A stretch of DNA of 64,000 nucleotides from JACJXW01 sp964418125 (GTDB lineage Bacteria > Bacteroidota > Bacteroidia > Chitinophagales > Saprospiraceae), in the NCBI GenBank assembly GCA_964418125.1, contig CAYQKY010000016.1:22536-86535 (forward strand), given 5' to 3'. The position numbers and the translations under genes were made by a program. A model generated the notes under the pieces. It was not told the origin of the DNA. It searched no databases and saw only the letters and a list, made by a program, of their open reading frames with translations. Numbering within the stretch: the stretch's first letter is position 1; each line of letters begins with the position of its first letter. Shown piece after piece: positions 1-9,542 of this stretch.

Positions 1-36
1 AATATAGCAATATAACCAAAGGCCATTAATAGCATC

Positions 37-1059
37 TCAATTCCCCAGTCCCCCCAACTTCCCACTCTGATAATCCATGATCGCCTGCCTGATCTCGGAT
101 TCCGAATTCATGACGAAGGGGCCGTGGGCAACGATCGGTTCGTTGTAGGGCTCACCGTGGCAGAAGACCAGGGTTGCGCCGCTCAGGGCTTTGACGGACA
201 GAGCTTCGCCTTCGTTGGCGAATTCCACCAGCGTGTGTGTCGATGCTTTCTGCCCATTGACTTCTACTTCTCCGTTTACCACGTAAAAGAGGATATTGCG
301 TTTTGCCTCTACCTTGGTTTGCAGTTCGCCTCCCTTTTTGAACTCGATGCTGGTGGTGAGAATGCCCGTCATGGAGGGCACCGGCCCTTCGGTTGGGCCC
401 CATTTGCCGGAGATGAGGTTGACAGTCACCCGGCCGTCATCTACAGGGATAGAAGGAATGCCTTCCTTTTGCAGGCCGATGTAATTGGGTTCTACCATTT
501 TAAGATGAGAAGGCAGGTTCAGCCAGATCTGTATGACTTCCTCCATACCTCCCTTTTTCCTGAACTCGTCGGAAGAGACCTCGGCATGGACCAGGCCGCT
601 GCCGGCCGTCATCCATTGTATGCCTCCGGCGTTGATCACACTTTCGCCGGTCATGGAGTCGCGGTGCATGATGTCGCCCTGCAGGATGTAGGTCAGCGTC
701 TCGAACCCGCGGTGCGGGTGGGGGCCGAAGGGCAGGCCGTTATTGTTGGGGCCATACTCCTGCGGGCCATGGTGGTTAAGGAATAGGAACGGGTCGAGAT
801 ACCGGATGCTGCCGGTAGGCATCGCCCGGTAGGTGATGAGGTCGTCGATGGGGCTGTAAACGGCTTTGTGCAGTTTTTTGATGGTTCGCATGTCGTCTGG
901 TTTTGAATGATCGGCTGATTTTACGGAAGTGGAATTTACATAAATGGCGCCATCCGTCCTGTCAGGCAGCTGGCATCCATTTAACAATAAAAACACCAGG
1001 GTTAGTTTTGGAAAACAGGTAGCAATGGACATAGGCATTAATTTTCGATGTTTTAACAT
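37..1059 (-). CDS. Pirin family protein with lipoprotein signal
   Basis: Bicupin of the pirin family. The metal site is visible as HPH in the FGPHPHRGFET motif plus H and E in GLVHAE, the ligand pattern of human pirin and the bacterial quercetinase-like members. The start was set at 1059 because it gives an n-region KHRK, a hydrophobic stretch and a lipobox LLNGC with Cys29. The conserved pirin fold begins only at MRTIKKLH, about residue 57. Most pirins are cytoplasmic, so an exported, lipid-anchored form is unusual. An internal start at the MRTIKKLH methionine would give an ordinary soluble pirin and cannot be excluded. The gene stands alone; its physiological substrate is unknown. Confidence 0.85.
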   Translation of the reverse strand: MLKHRKLMPMSIATCFPKLTLVFLLLNGCQLPDRTDGAIYVNSTSVKSADHSKPDDMRTIKKLHKAVYSPIDDLITYRAMPTGSIRYLDPFLFLNHHGPQEYGPNNNGLPFGPHPHRGFETLTYILQGDIMHRDSMTGESVINAGGIQWMTAGSGLVHAEVSSDEFRKKGGMEEVIQIWLNLPSHLKMVEPNYIGLQKEGIPSIPVDDGRVTVNLISGKWGPTEGPVPSMTGILTTSIEFKKGGELQTKVEAKRNILFYVVNGEVEVNGQKASTHTLVEFANEGEALSVKALSGATLVFCHGEPYNEPIVAHGPFVMNSESEIRQAIMDYQSGKLGGLGN

Positions 1060-1286
1060 TATTTTAAAAACTGAGGTAAGGAAAATAAGTTTACAGGCAG
1101 GTTCTCTATTTCTCATGAATATTTTTTTCTGAAAAGAGGGGATCCGTTCAAAGCTGGCCGGCCGGGCCGGTATTTTGGGCGGAGCGAGTTGGAAAAAACG
1201 ATCTCCGGTGACAAACACCGGCGATACTTTTCGAAGAGGAATAGCCTATTCTTCCGTATCTTCCGCCGTCAACAAAAACAGAAATT

Positions 1287-3002
1287 ATGGCTTCCCCCCT
1301 TCAGTTTTCCGTTATTTTTTTTCTTGGGGCTGTCCTGATGGTTGTAGAACCTCATTATCTTCCGGCCCAGGAACCTTCACATACCTTCGTGCCCGAATAC
1401 GCTGAGTTCCCCGAAGATCCCTATGTGCCGGTGGCCAGGGAGGGCCGGCCTTCCTCCCCTGCCCACCGCTTTTCCGGCGCCCGGATTGAAACGGTGCAGG
1501 TAAACGTCAATGATTTCGGGGAGAACATCATCGGCGATGCTGCCAACGAGCCCTCTATTGCTATCGACCCTACCAACTCCAACCGCATGATCATCGGCTG
1601 GCGGCAGTTCGACACTATCGCCAGCAATTTTCGGCAGGCGGGTTTTGCCTATACTACCGACGGTGGCCAGAGCTGGACGTTCCCGGGTGTGATCGAGCCG
1701 GGCGTATTTCGCTCCGACCCGGTGCTCGACTTCAACACCGGCGGGCAGATCTATTACAACAGCCTGAGTTCTGATGTTTCGAATTACTTCTGCCATGTGT
1801 TCAAGTCAACCGGTAACGGCGCCTGGGATGAGGGGGTATATGCCTTCGGCGGCGATAAGCAATGGATGGCCATCGACCGCAGCGGAGGGCCGGGCAATGG
1901 ACACATTTACGCTCAGTGGAAGCAAAGTTTCAGCGCCTGTTTTCCGGGGAGCCTTACCCGCTCTACTGACGGCGGCGCCACCTTTGAAGACTGTGTGGAA
2001 ACCATGGGCGAGCCCGTCCGCGGCACCCTGGCGGTAGGCCCCGACGGCGAGCTCTATGCCTTCGGCCAGCAGGGGGGAGGTTTCGTCATCGCCCGCTCTA
2101 CCAGTGCCAGCGACCCGGCGCTGCCCGTTTTCTGGGGCCTCCACGGCGAAGTGCCGCTGGGCGGCCCCATCGGCCTTTACGACGGCCCCAACCCGGGCGG
2201 CATGCTGGGGCAGGGCTGGGTGGCGGCCGACCCTTCCAGCGGGGAAAACCGCGGCAATGTCTATGCCCTCTGCTCCGTCAAACGGGCGGATATCGGCGAC
2301 CCGCTCGACGTCATGTTCAACCGCAGCACCGACGGCGGCCAGACGTGGGGCGAGCCCATCCGCATCAATGACGATCTGCCGGGGGATGGCTGGCAGTGGT
2401 TCGGCACCCTCTCCGTCGCGCCGAATGGCCGTATCGACGTGGCCTGGCTGGATACCCGCCTGAGCCCGGGCGGCTTTGCCTCCGCTCTTTTCTACTCCTT
2501 TTCCACCGACGGCGGCCTCACCTGGAGCCCCAACGAGCAGCTCTCCGAAGCCTTCGACCCCCACCTTGGCTGGCCCAACCAGAACAAAATGGGCGACTAC
2601 TTCCACATGGTGTCCGTCGATGACGGCGCCCACCTGGCCTGGTGCGGCACCTTCAACGGGGAACAGGATATATACTATAGCTTCATCTCCGCCGAACCGC
2701 TGACGGCGGGCCGGGAGCGCCTGAAACCCGCAAAAGAGATACAGGGCTATCCCAACCCTTTCCGTCAGTCAACGAACATCATTTATATATTGGATGCTCC
2801 GGGGAAAGTGCAGCTGAATATTTATAACAACCTGGGGCAATTGGTGCAGGTGCTGGAAAATGGCCGGAGAACGGCCGGGCAACATACGGCCAGCTGGGAT
2901 GGTAGCCGGCTACAGGGCGGCCGGGCGCCGGGTGGCGTTTATCTTTTTCAACTTTTGGTAGACGGGAGCACGGCCGGAATAGAGCGAGTGATGAAACTTT
3001 AG
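1287..3002 (+). CDS. Secreted BNR/sialidase-like protein with type IX sorting domain
   Basis: 571 residues. The N-terminal signal peptide ends near LPAQ. The body is a BNR/sialidase-type propeller with at least four Asp-box motifs (TTDGGQSW, STDGGATF, STDGGQTW, STDGGLTW). From about residue 483 there is a type A type IX secretion C-terminal domain that begins with the typical GYPNPF motif and ends in GGVYLFQLLVDG...RVMKL. The protein should cross the outer membrane through T9SS and be attached to the surface or released. Catalytic sialidase arginines were not identified, so the call is a propeller adhesin or glycan-active protein rather than a proven sialidase. Confidence 0.85.
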   Translation: MASPLQFSVIFFLGAVLMVVEPHYLPAQEPSHTFVPEYAEFPEDPYVPVAREGRPSSPAHRFSGARIETVQVNVNDFGENIIGDAANEPSIAIDPTNSNRMIIGWRQFDTIASNFRQAGFAYTTDGGQSWTFPGVIEPGVFRSDPVLDFNTGGQIYYNSLSSDVSNYFCHVFKSTGNGAWDEGVYAFGGDKQWMAIDRSGGPGNGHIYAQWKQSFSACFPGSLTRSTDGGATFEDCVETMGEPVRGTLAVGPDGELYAFGQQGGGFVIARSTSASDPALPVFWGLHGEVPLGGPIGLYDGPNPGGMLGQGWVAADPSSGENRGNVYALCSVKRADIGDPLDVMFNRSTDGGQTWGEPIRINDDLPGDGWQWFGTLSVAPNGRIDVAWLDTRLSPGGFASALFYSFSTDGGLTWSPNEQLSEAFDPHLGWPNQNKMGDYFHMVSVDDGAHLAWCGTFNGEQDIYYSFISAEPLTAGRERLKPAKEIQGYPNPFRQSTNIIYILDAPGKVQLNIYNNLGQLVQVLENGRRTAGQHTASWDGSRLQGGRAPGGVYLFQLLVDGSTAGIERVMKL

Positions 3003-3011
3003 GAAAACCGT

Positions 3012-3548
3012 TCACAACCTGGGGTCCACCGGCTCGCTCTCCATTGCCAGCACGCCGAAGACACACTCATGCACCCGGAGGAACGGTTCGTGCCGCACGA
3101 AGCGCTCCGGCGCCTCGATCCCCAGGGCGAACTCCCGCTCTGCCATCGACCGCTTGTGCGACAGGCTGCGCTGCCAGAGTTGCTCCAGCTTGGCCGGCAC
3201 GGTATAGTCCGGCCCGTAGATGATGCGGAGGTATTCCCGGCCCCGGCATTTGACGGCGGGCTGGATCAGGCCCTTGTCTCCCCCGACGATAAAATCCACA
3301 GGCTTTACAACCATACCTTCTCCTCCCTTTTCGGTGAGGGCCAGCCACCAGTCTATGCCGGCTTGTATGGCCTTCTCATCCGATAAGTCGATAATGCGGT
3401 GGCTGGCCGCCAGCAGAATACTGTCCTCCCGGCAGAACCGGCCCAGCTCCTGCATATGCCAGTCGTGGTTCTTGTCGGTGTGTACGGCCAGTTCCTTTTT
3501 GTTGTTCCACAATTTACGGCGCCAGATATTGTCGCCGAATAAGAGCAT
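3012..3548 (-). pseudogene. C-terminal fragment of bacterial RNA-repair Pnkp (ligase domain)
   Basis: About 178 residues matching the end of the bacterial polynucleotide kinase-phosphatase-ligase of the Pnkp/Hen1 RNA-repair system. Recognisable blocks are HTDKNHDWHM, GGEGMVVKP, QPAVKCRGREYLRIIYGP, FALGIEA and HECVFGVLAMESEPVDPRL. Full-length Pnkp is roughly 850 residues. The kinase, the phosphatase and the part of the ligase domain that carries the adenylated lysine are all missing. The only in-frame starts lie inside the palindromic repeat at 3547-3600, so the break coincides with that repeat. No Hen1 methyltransferase is nearby. It is probably non-functional; a free-standing C-terminal domain cannot be excluded. 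Confidence 0.75.
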
Positions 3549-3600
3549 GTTTGGAGGCCGCTTTTGCCCGGCTGCACAGACGGGAGAGGCCTCCAAACAT
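3547..3600. repeat. Palindromic repeat, left copy beside the caspase gene
   Basis: A perfect 13-bp inverted repeat, ATGTTTGGAGGCC at 3547-3559 and its complement at 3588-3600, with a 28-nt spacer. AGAG/CTCT extend the arms with one extra base on the left. It belongs to the same arm family as 5609-5675, 12346-12509 and 63946-64000. It sits at the broken end of the Pnkp fragment and 11 bp beyond the caspase stop codon. Confidence 0.85.
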
Positions 3601-3611
3601 CTCTTAAAAAA

Positions 3612-5570
3612 TCAAATCATTGGATTCCGCACCATCAAAGCCACCAGGCGGGTGATCCAGTCATCGCCGACGGCCTGGAAGGCGCCCGGTAGCTTGATGC
3701 TCCGCAACTGAGCGGCGTCCCCGGCCGTTGGAGCCGGCAGGGGCGGCTGTTCAAAGCGGCTGAGGTCGAACTCCTGCGTACCGGCGATCAGCTTGAAGTA
3801 GGCCGGGCTGTAAGGCATTTTGTAGTCGGCCACCTGCTGGGGAAAATCCAGCTCTATTTCTTTGCCTTCGAATACCCAGGCTTCCCGGCCCGGCTCCATC
3901 AGGATCACTGAATCGGAAAGCAGGTAGGGGTACACCTGAAAGTTGATCGAAAGGAACAACAGAGACACGTACAGCGGGCCGTCGTGCTGGTTGGTGAGCT
4001 TCACCCGGATACTGCCGGACCATTCCCCGCCCCGTTTTTCGTATTCCGTCTTCACCTCATCCCCTTCTATGGACAGGGGCTTCATCGAGCCGCCGGGCTG
4101 TACGCGGAAAAACTCCATTTTCACGGGGTGGCCGTCGAATAAAAAGGTGTCCGGGTTGTGCAGGGACCGGATAAAGGACCAGCGGCTGATGTGCCGGAGG
4201 TAGGCAGCTACCGTGGCCGCCCCGGCGCTTCCTATACCCTCCACCGGCTTTACCAGGGGTTGGGCGGGCTGGCCCGGAGGCGTAATGAAGTATTTTCCTT
4301 CTTTTACCCGAACCATATAATCTGCAGCCGTTCCCGGTTCTACAACGCTTACCCCTTTATGCTCCTCCAGCGCTTTTCTGAGCGGGGCCAGCGCTTCGTC
4401 CGCTCCCTCCAGAACAATCTGCAGGGGCTCGGATAGCAGCCCTCCTTCCAGCCCTGCTTTGTATACTTCTCCTGGTTTCAGCTGGCTCTGGGTGGCGCCG
4501 TCGAACTCCAGTATGGAATGGTCGGGCCGGATCCTGCTCACCCTTGCTGTCATGAAGGTATTGCCTCCCACCGCATTGACCCTTACCTGCCGGATCGACT
4601 CATTGATGCCGTGCATCCCTCCCAGGTCCAGTATCCACCCCATTTTCTGGTTGTAAACGACATTGCCATTCATGGACGAACTATTGACTTTCCTGCCCAG
4701 GAATCCCTGAAAAAGTTCTCCTTCACTATCTCCGCCCACGTAGAACTGAGGAGATTGGTCGAATGTCTTCTTCAGGAGGAACCGAAGGCGGTAAGCCAGG
4801 TCGTAGTAGGTGATCTGCCCTCCGGTCGCTTCCAGCAGCTGGATCAACCCGCTGGTGAAGGCGCCTTTGCCGTTCTGCTCGTAGGCCGACTGCCCGCTCT
4901 GGCAGGCCGCCAGCTGGATGTGCCTGCCAACCGGAAGCACTTCGGGCAGAGGCTTGATTTTCAGGCTTTGGGGAGAAACCTTACCGGCGAAAAGGAATTG
5001 TTCCCACGGACGGCGGGGGCAGGCCTTTGAAAGCCGGCTGGGGGTATATCGCCGCTGCCGGATGCCTTCCCGCTGCTCTCCGATGTAGTCGTTGCGGGTA
5101 TTGCCGCCGGAGTGGCAGCAGTCGAAGATAGTAATGACATTCGGCCCTTTCTCAGAAAGCTCATGGATGAGGTAACGGAGCTCTTTATCCGCCAGCAGGT
5201 TGAATTCTGTTCCTCCTCCTGTCTCCAGGATGCCGTCGTAGCAGACCAGTGCTTCCAGTTTTTTGTCGGTTTCGAACCTCCAGATACCTGGGTCTGCCTC
5301 TTCCTGAGTGCCGTGGCCGGAATAGTAAAAGAAAGCCGTATCGCCGGGCCCCGCTCCGGTGAGGAATTCCCGGAACCCCTTTATTATATTTGCTTTGGTG
5401 GCCGCTTCATTTTCGAGGGCCTGATAGCTGAACTGGAAATCGCCGGTGTTGGCCTTCAGGTAATCGAGCATCCGGCTGAGGTCATTAAGGCAGCCTTCTA
5501 AAGGGCCTACAGGGGGCTGATACTGGTCGATACCCACTAATAAGGCATAGAGCCTGGGCTTTTTTTTCAT
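3612..5570 (-). CDS. Caspase family (peptidase C14, metacaspase-like) protein
   Basis: 652 residues, no signal peptide. The N-terminal caspase-fold domain (about 5-275) starts with YALLVGIDQY, has the catalytic His in YYSGHG (His86) and the metacaspase-type DCCHSG motif (Cys151/Cys152), so the dyad is intact. ACQSGQSAYEQ and GAFTSGLIQLL follow, as in other bacterial family members. The C-terminal half, about 300-640, is beta-rich and resembles the DUF4384-type domain often attached to bacterial caspases. Base composition matches the surroundings. The gene is tightly bracketed by repeats at 3547-3600 and 5609-5675. Likely role: regulated proteolysis in stress or defence; the partner is unknown and no gasdermin is adjacent. 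Confidence 0.85.
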   Translation of the reverse strand: MKKKPRLYALLVGIDQYQPPVGPLEGCLNDLSRMLDYLKANTGDFQFSYQALENEAATKANIIKGFREFLTGAGPGDTAFFYYSGHGTQEEADPGIWRFETDKKLEALVCYDGILETGGGTEFNLLADKELRYLIHELSEKGPNVITIFDCCHSGGNTRNDYIGEQREGIRQRRYTPSRLSKACPRRPWEQFLFAGKVSPQSLKIKPLPEVLPVGRHIQLAACQSGQSAYEQNGKGAFTSGLIQLLEATGGQITYYDLAYRLRFLLKKTFDQSPQFYVGGDSEGELFQGFLGRKVNSSSMNGNVVYNQKMGWILDLGGMHGINESIRQVRVNAVGGNTFMTARVSRIRPDHSILEFDGATQSQLKPGEVYKAGLEGGLLSEPLQIVLEGADEALAPLRKALEEHKGVSVVEPGTAADYMVRVKEGKYFITPPGQPAQPLVKPVEGIGSAGAATVAAYLRHISRWSFIRSLHNPDTFLFDGHPVKMEFFRVQPGGSMKPLSIEGDEVKTEYEKRGGEWSGSIRVKLTNQHDGPLYVSLLFLSINFQVYPYLLSDSVILMEPGREAWVFEGKEIELDFPQQVADYKMPYSPAYFKLIAGTQEFDLSRFEQPPLPAPTAGDAAQLRSIKLPGAFQAVGDDWITRLVALMVRNPMI

Positions 5571-5608
5571 AAGAATGGGTTGTAGGGGTTTAGGATACAG
5601 AACTTCTT

Positions 5609-5675
5609 AGAGATGGTTGGAGGCCGGGTTTGAAAGTGGCCTTTTCGATTCAAAGATTGGCCTCCAATCATCTCT
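5609..5675. repeat. Palindromic repeat, right copy beside the caspase gene
   Basis: Inverted repeat of 17 bp with one mismatch: AGAGATGGTTGGAGGCC at 5609-5625 against the complement at 5659-5675. It carries the same TTGGAGGCC core and the same CATCTCTTAAA right border as the copy at 3547-3600. It lies 38 bp upstream of the caspase start codon, so the promoter of that gene would have to lie within or beyond it. Confidence 0.85.
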
Positions 5676-5908
5676 TAAAGGTAACAAGAAAATTCCTGAT
5701 AATAATCAGCAAGCTGCATAGCTGCGGCAGAATTGAAATGGCTATCTCTGTCGCAACTACGCAGGTTTAAAACGAATTAGCTTACCGAAAAGCCCCAAAA
5801 GGAATGATGGAACGAAGGAATGATAAATAGGCCAACGGGAATTTTAGCCAGCAAAAGTAATGGATTAACTCACAGTTTTATGAAATTTGTCTGTAGACTA
5901 AGACCGAA
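5676..5908. other. Non-coding spacer with 8-bp-period array
   Basis: No convincing reading frame. The only structure seen is three units of GGAATGAN or GGAACGAN at 5801-5824, the same period and unit as the array that overlaps the end of the next gene. No Pnkp coding sequence resumes on the minus strand here, so the missing 5' part of that gene is not just displaced beyond the caspase. Confidence 0.6.
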
Positions 5909-7003
5909 ATGATGAATACACCAATCCGCATTCTCGTTGCCGGCTGTGGCAATATGGGAGCTTCCCATGCCCGGGCCTATCACAAAATGAAGGAATTTGA
6001 GATCGTCGGCCTGGTCAGCCGGGGGCCGGAAAGCAGGCAGGCGCTCTCGCGCGAACTGGGTGGCTACCCCGAATTCGGCAATTACGAAGAGGCCCTGGCC
6101 GCCACCCGCCCGGATGCCGTTTCCATCAACACCTACCCGGATACGCATGCTGATTACGTGAAAAAGGCCCTGGCCGCCGGAGCTCATGTGTTTGTGGAGA
6201 AACCACTGGCCAACACTGTGGAGGAATGCCTGGAGATACAGGAAATGGTGCGGCAGGCCGGTAAAAAGCTGGTAGTTGGATACATCCTGCGCGTTCATCC
6301 TGCCTGGAAGAAATTCATCGAGATCGCCAAAAGCCTGGGCAAGCCCCTGGTGATGCGTATGAACCTGAACCAGCAAAGCCACGGCGCGACCTGGGAAACC
6401 CATAAAAAGCTGATGGACTCCATGTCGCCCATAGTAGATTGCGGAGTCCACTATGTCGATATCATGTGCCTGATGACGGAGTCCCGGCCCGTATCCGTCA
6501 GCGCCATCGGCGCCCGCCTGTCCGACGAACTGATCCCGGGTATGTACAACTACGGGCAACTGCAGGTGCGGTTTGATGACGGCTCGGTGGGCTGGTACGA
6601 GGCCGCCTGGGGGCCGATGATCAGTGAGACAGCCTTTTTCGTCAAAGATGTGATGGGCCCGAAAGGCAGTGTCAGCATCGTCGATAAGCCGGGGGAGGAA
6701 GCTTCGGATGACATCGACAGCCATACGGCCACCAACTCCCTGCGCATTCACTACAGCGAAACGGCGGCGGACGGCAGCTTCGCCCGCCCGGACGAATGGG
6801 TGGACACTACCGATGAGCCCGGCCATCAGGGGCTGTGCGACCTGGAACAGGCCTACTTCCTCCGCGCCATTCAGGAGGATCTGGACCTGAGCCAACACCT
6901 CGAGGACGCCATCAACAGCCTGCGGATTGTCCTGGCGGCCGATGAGTCGGTGCGGACGGGGGCGGTGGTGTTTTTGGAAAGGAATGAGGGAATGAAGGAA
7001 TGA
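5909..7003 (+). CDS. Gfo/Idh/MocA family oxidoreductase
   Basis: 364 residues. The NAD(P)-binding Rossmann motif is GCGNMG near the start, followed by the family signature VEKPLA (about residue 96) and the C-terminal Gfo/Idh/MocA domain with DCGVHYVDIMCLM. Members oxidise or reduce sugars, inositols and related alcohols; the substrate cannot be read from the sequence. There are two adjacent start codons (5909, 5912). The last residues, NEGMKE, are encoded by a tandem GGAATGAN array that also supplies the stop, so the natural end of the protein may have been altered. A transporter gene follows 100 bp downstream and may be co-expressed. Confidence 0.9.
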   Translation: MMNTPIRILVAGCGNMGASHARAYHKMKEFEIVGLVSRGPESRQALSRELGGYPEFGNYEEALAATRPDAVSINTYPDTHADYVKKALAAGAHVFVEKPLANTVEECLEIQEMVRQAGKKLVVGYILRVHPAWKKFIEIAKSLGKPLVMRMNLNQQSHGATWETHKKLMDSMSPIVDCGVHYVDIMCLMTESRPVSVSAIGARLSDELIPGMYNYGQLQVRFDDGSVGWYEAAWGPMISETAFFVKDVMGPKGSVSIVDKPGEEASDDIDSHTATNSLRIHYSETAADGSFARPDEWVDTTDEPGHQGLCDLEQAYFLRAIQEDLDLSQHLEDAINSLRIVLAADESVRTGAVVFLERNEGMKE

Positions 7004-7012
7004 GGGAATGAT
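6981..7012. repeat. Tandem 8-bp repeat GGAATGAN
   Basis: Four units at 6981, 6989, 6997 and 7005. They overlap the last codons and stop of the oxidoreductase gene. A related three-unit array lies upstream of the same gene at 5801-5824. Confidence 0.85.
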
Positions 7013-7102
7013 TAGGGAGCAATATGCACTCGTTTTAGGAGGCAAGGCTACCTGCTTATCTAATTCCCGGGAAATTGAACGTACAATAAACAAGCGAAAG
7101 AC

Positions 7103-8314
<1,212 letters not shown>

Positions 8315-8398
8315 GCCCGGTTAGCCGCTTACCACAATTTTTGGCCTTCCTGCCAAAGCATTGTATTCCATCAGGGCTTAACTTGGGCATAAAAAACC

Positions 8399-8956
8399 AT
8401 GGAAGAACAAGCCCAATTCAACTACCTGGAAAGCGTGCGCCGTTTGTTTCGCTACTACAAAGGCCTGGGAGAGCAGGCCATGGCCCAGCTCACGGAAGAA
8501 GAACTGAAATGGCGCCCTGAACCGGAGAGCAACAATTTGGCAACCATCATCAAACACCTGAACGGCAATATGCTTTCCCGCTGGACGGATTTTCTCACTT
8601 CCGACGGGGAAAAACCCTGGCGAAACCGCGACTCCGAGTTCGAAGATACCATCGGGAGCCGGGAGCAGGCCATGGCGGCATGGGAGGAAGGCTGGAAGTG
8701 TGTTTTAGAGGCGGTTGACTCATTACAGGAGGAAAGCCTGCAGCGCATCGTTTACATTCGCAACGAAGGGCATACCGTATTGGAAGCCGTCAACCGCCAA
8801 CTGGCCCACTATAGTTATCACGTCGGGCAAATGGTATATCTCGCTAAACAGATAAAGGGGCAGGAGTGGCAGTCCCTCAGCATTCCCAGGGGCCAATCCG
8901 AAGCTTTTAATGAGGAGAAGTTCGCCCGGGAGAAGGGGCGGAGGCATTTTGGTTGA
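8399..8956 (+). CDS. DUF1572 / DinB-like four-helix protein
   Basis: 185 residues, soluble, mostly helical. The pattern fits DUF1572 of the DinB superfamily: NLATIIKHLNGNMLSRWTDFL supplies the first helix histidine, and QLAHYSYHVGQMVYLAKQIKG supplies the paired histidines of the metal site. Family members are thought to bind a divalent metal and some are thiol transferases, but the reaction of this branch is unknown. The stop codon overlaps the left arm of the hairpin at 8949-9031. Confidence 0.85.
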   Translation: MEEQAQFNYLESVRRLFRYYKGLGEQAMAQLTEEELKWRPEPESNNLATIIKHLNGNMLSRWTDFLTSDGEKPWRNRDSEFEDTIGSREQAMAAWEEGWKCVLEAVDSLQEESLQRIVYIRNEGHTVLEAVNRQLAHYSYHVGQMVYLAKQIKGQEWQSLSIPRGQSEAFNEEKFAREKGRRHFG

Positions 8957-9031
8957 TTGGTTGATTGGTTGATTGGGTTGATTCGGACAGAACTCAATCA
9001 ACCAATTCAACTATTCAACCAATCAACCAAC
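8949..9031. repeat. Long hairpin built from TTGATTGG units
   Basis: Three or four tandem copies of GGTTGATT on the left face complementary AATCAACC units on the right across about 12 nt. It starts within the stop codon of the DUF1572 gene and could end its transcript, though there is no clear T-run. Confidence 0.7.
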
Positions 9032-9037
9032 TCCCTA

Positions 9038-9539
9038 CGGTGATTTCAGTTAATAAACACCTCACTTTACCCTTGCCCTAAGGGCCAAGGAGTAGCTCTA
9101 TGATGCTGCCATGGATTAGCAGCCCCCCTTAGCCCCTCGCCCTTAGCAGGCCTGGCGTTAAAAAACGGCCCGGAACGAAACGCCCGCACTCCCCACTGTC
9201 TGAGCGGGGAAAGCTATTGAGCAGGGAGAAACAATTTTGCCCGCGAAGTATAAAGGGCAACGAAAAAGCGGCTAAGGTGAGTTTGGGGAGTGCAGTGAAG
9301 TGGAGGGCCGTTTTAGCCAGGGCTGCGTCAGGCGAAGGGCTTTTTTGTTACTTTTTTGGCCTCAAAAAAGTAAGGACAAAAGCCTCCGAAAGCACTGAAA
9401 AACAAAACCTTATGCCAAAAGAGCAAAGAGCCTAGCCAAGCAGCCTGGACAAAATAGTAGGAAGGTAAGCCAGCACGGTATACGGCTAGATTTCATACCA
9501 TTCCGTTAGAAGTATAGGTTATATTAACCGAAATCACCG
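9038..9539. mobile_element. 502-bp non-coding element with terminal inverted repeats and 6-bp target duplication
   Basis: Ends are CGGTGATTTCAGTTAATA at 9038-9055 and the complement of CGGTGATTTCGGTTAATA at 9522-9539, 17 of 18 matching. TCCCTA occurs directly outside both ends (9032-9037 and 9540-9545), as expected for a target-site duplication. Inside are nested complementary pairs: AAAACGGCCC 9162-9171 with 9305-9314, GCACTCCCCA 9186-9195 with 9284-9293, and TTACTTTTTT 9348-9357 with 9364-9373. No credible coding frame was found; a 72-codon frame at 9217-9435 lacks any recognisable feature. It resembles a MITE moved by a transposase encoded elsewhere. The right duplication contains the stop codon of the next gene. 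Confidence 0.8.
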
Positions 9540-9542
9540 TCC

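Noticed and set aside
3012..5570. A complete Pnkp/Hen1 RNA-repair operon
   Set aside because: Only the C-terminal ligase part remains and no Hen1 methyltransferase could be found on either strand.
3547..5675. Integron-like attC sites around the caspase gene
   Set aside because: The palindromes lack the RYYYAAC/GTTRRRY core pairs and no integrase gene is present.
9217..9435. A 72-codon frame inside the 502-bp element
   Set aside because: It runs through the hairpin TTACTTTTTT/AAAAAAGTAA and nested stems, has no recognisable motif, and is better explained as non-coding structure.
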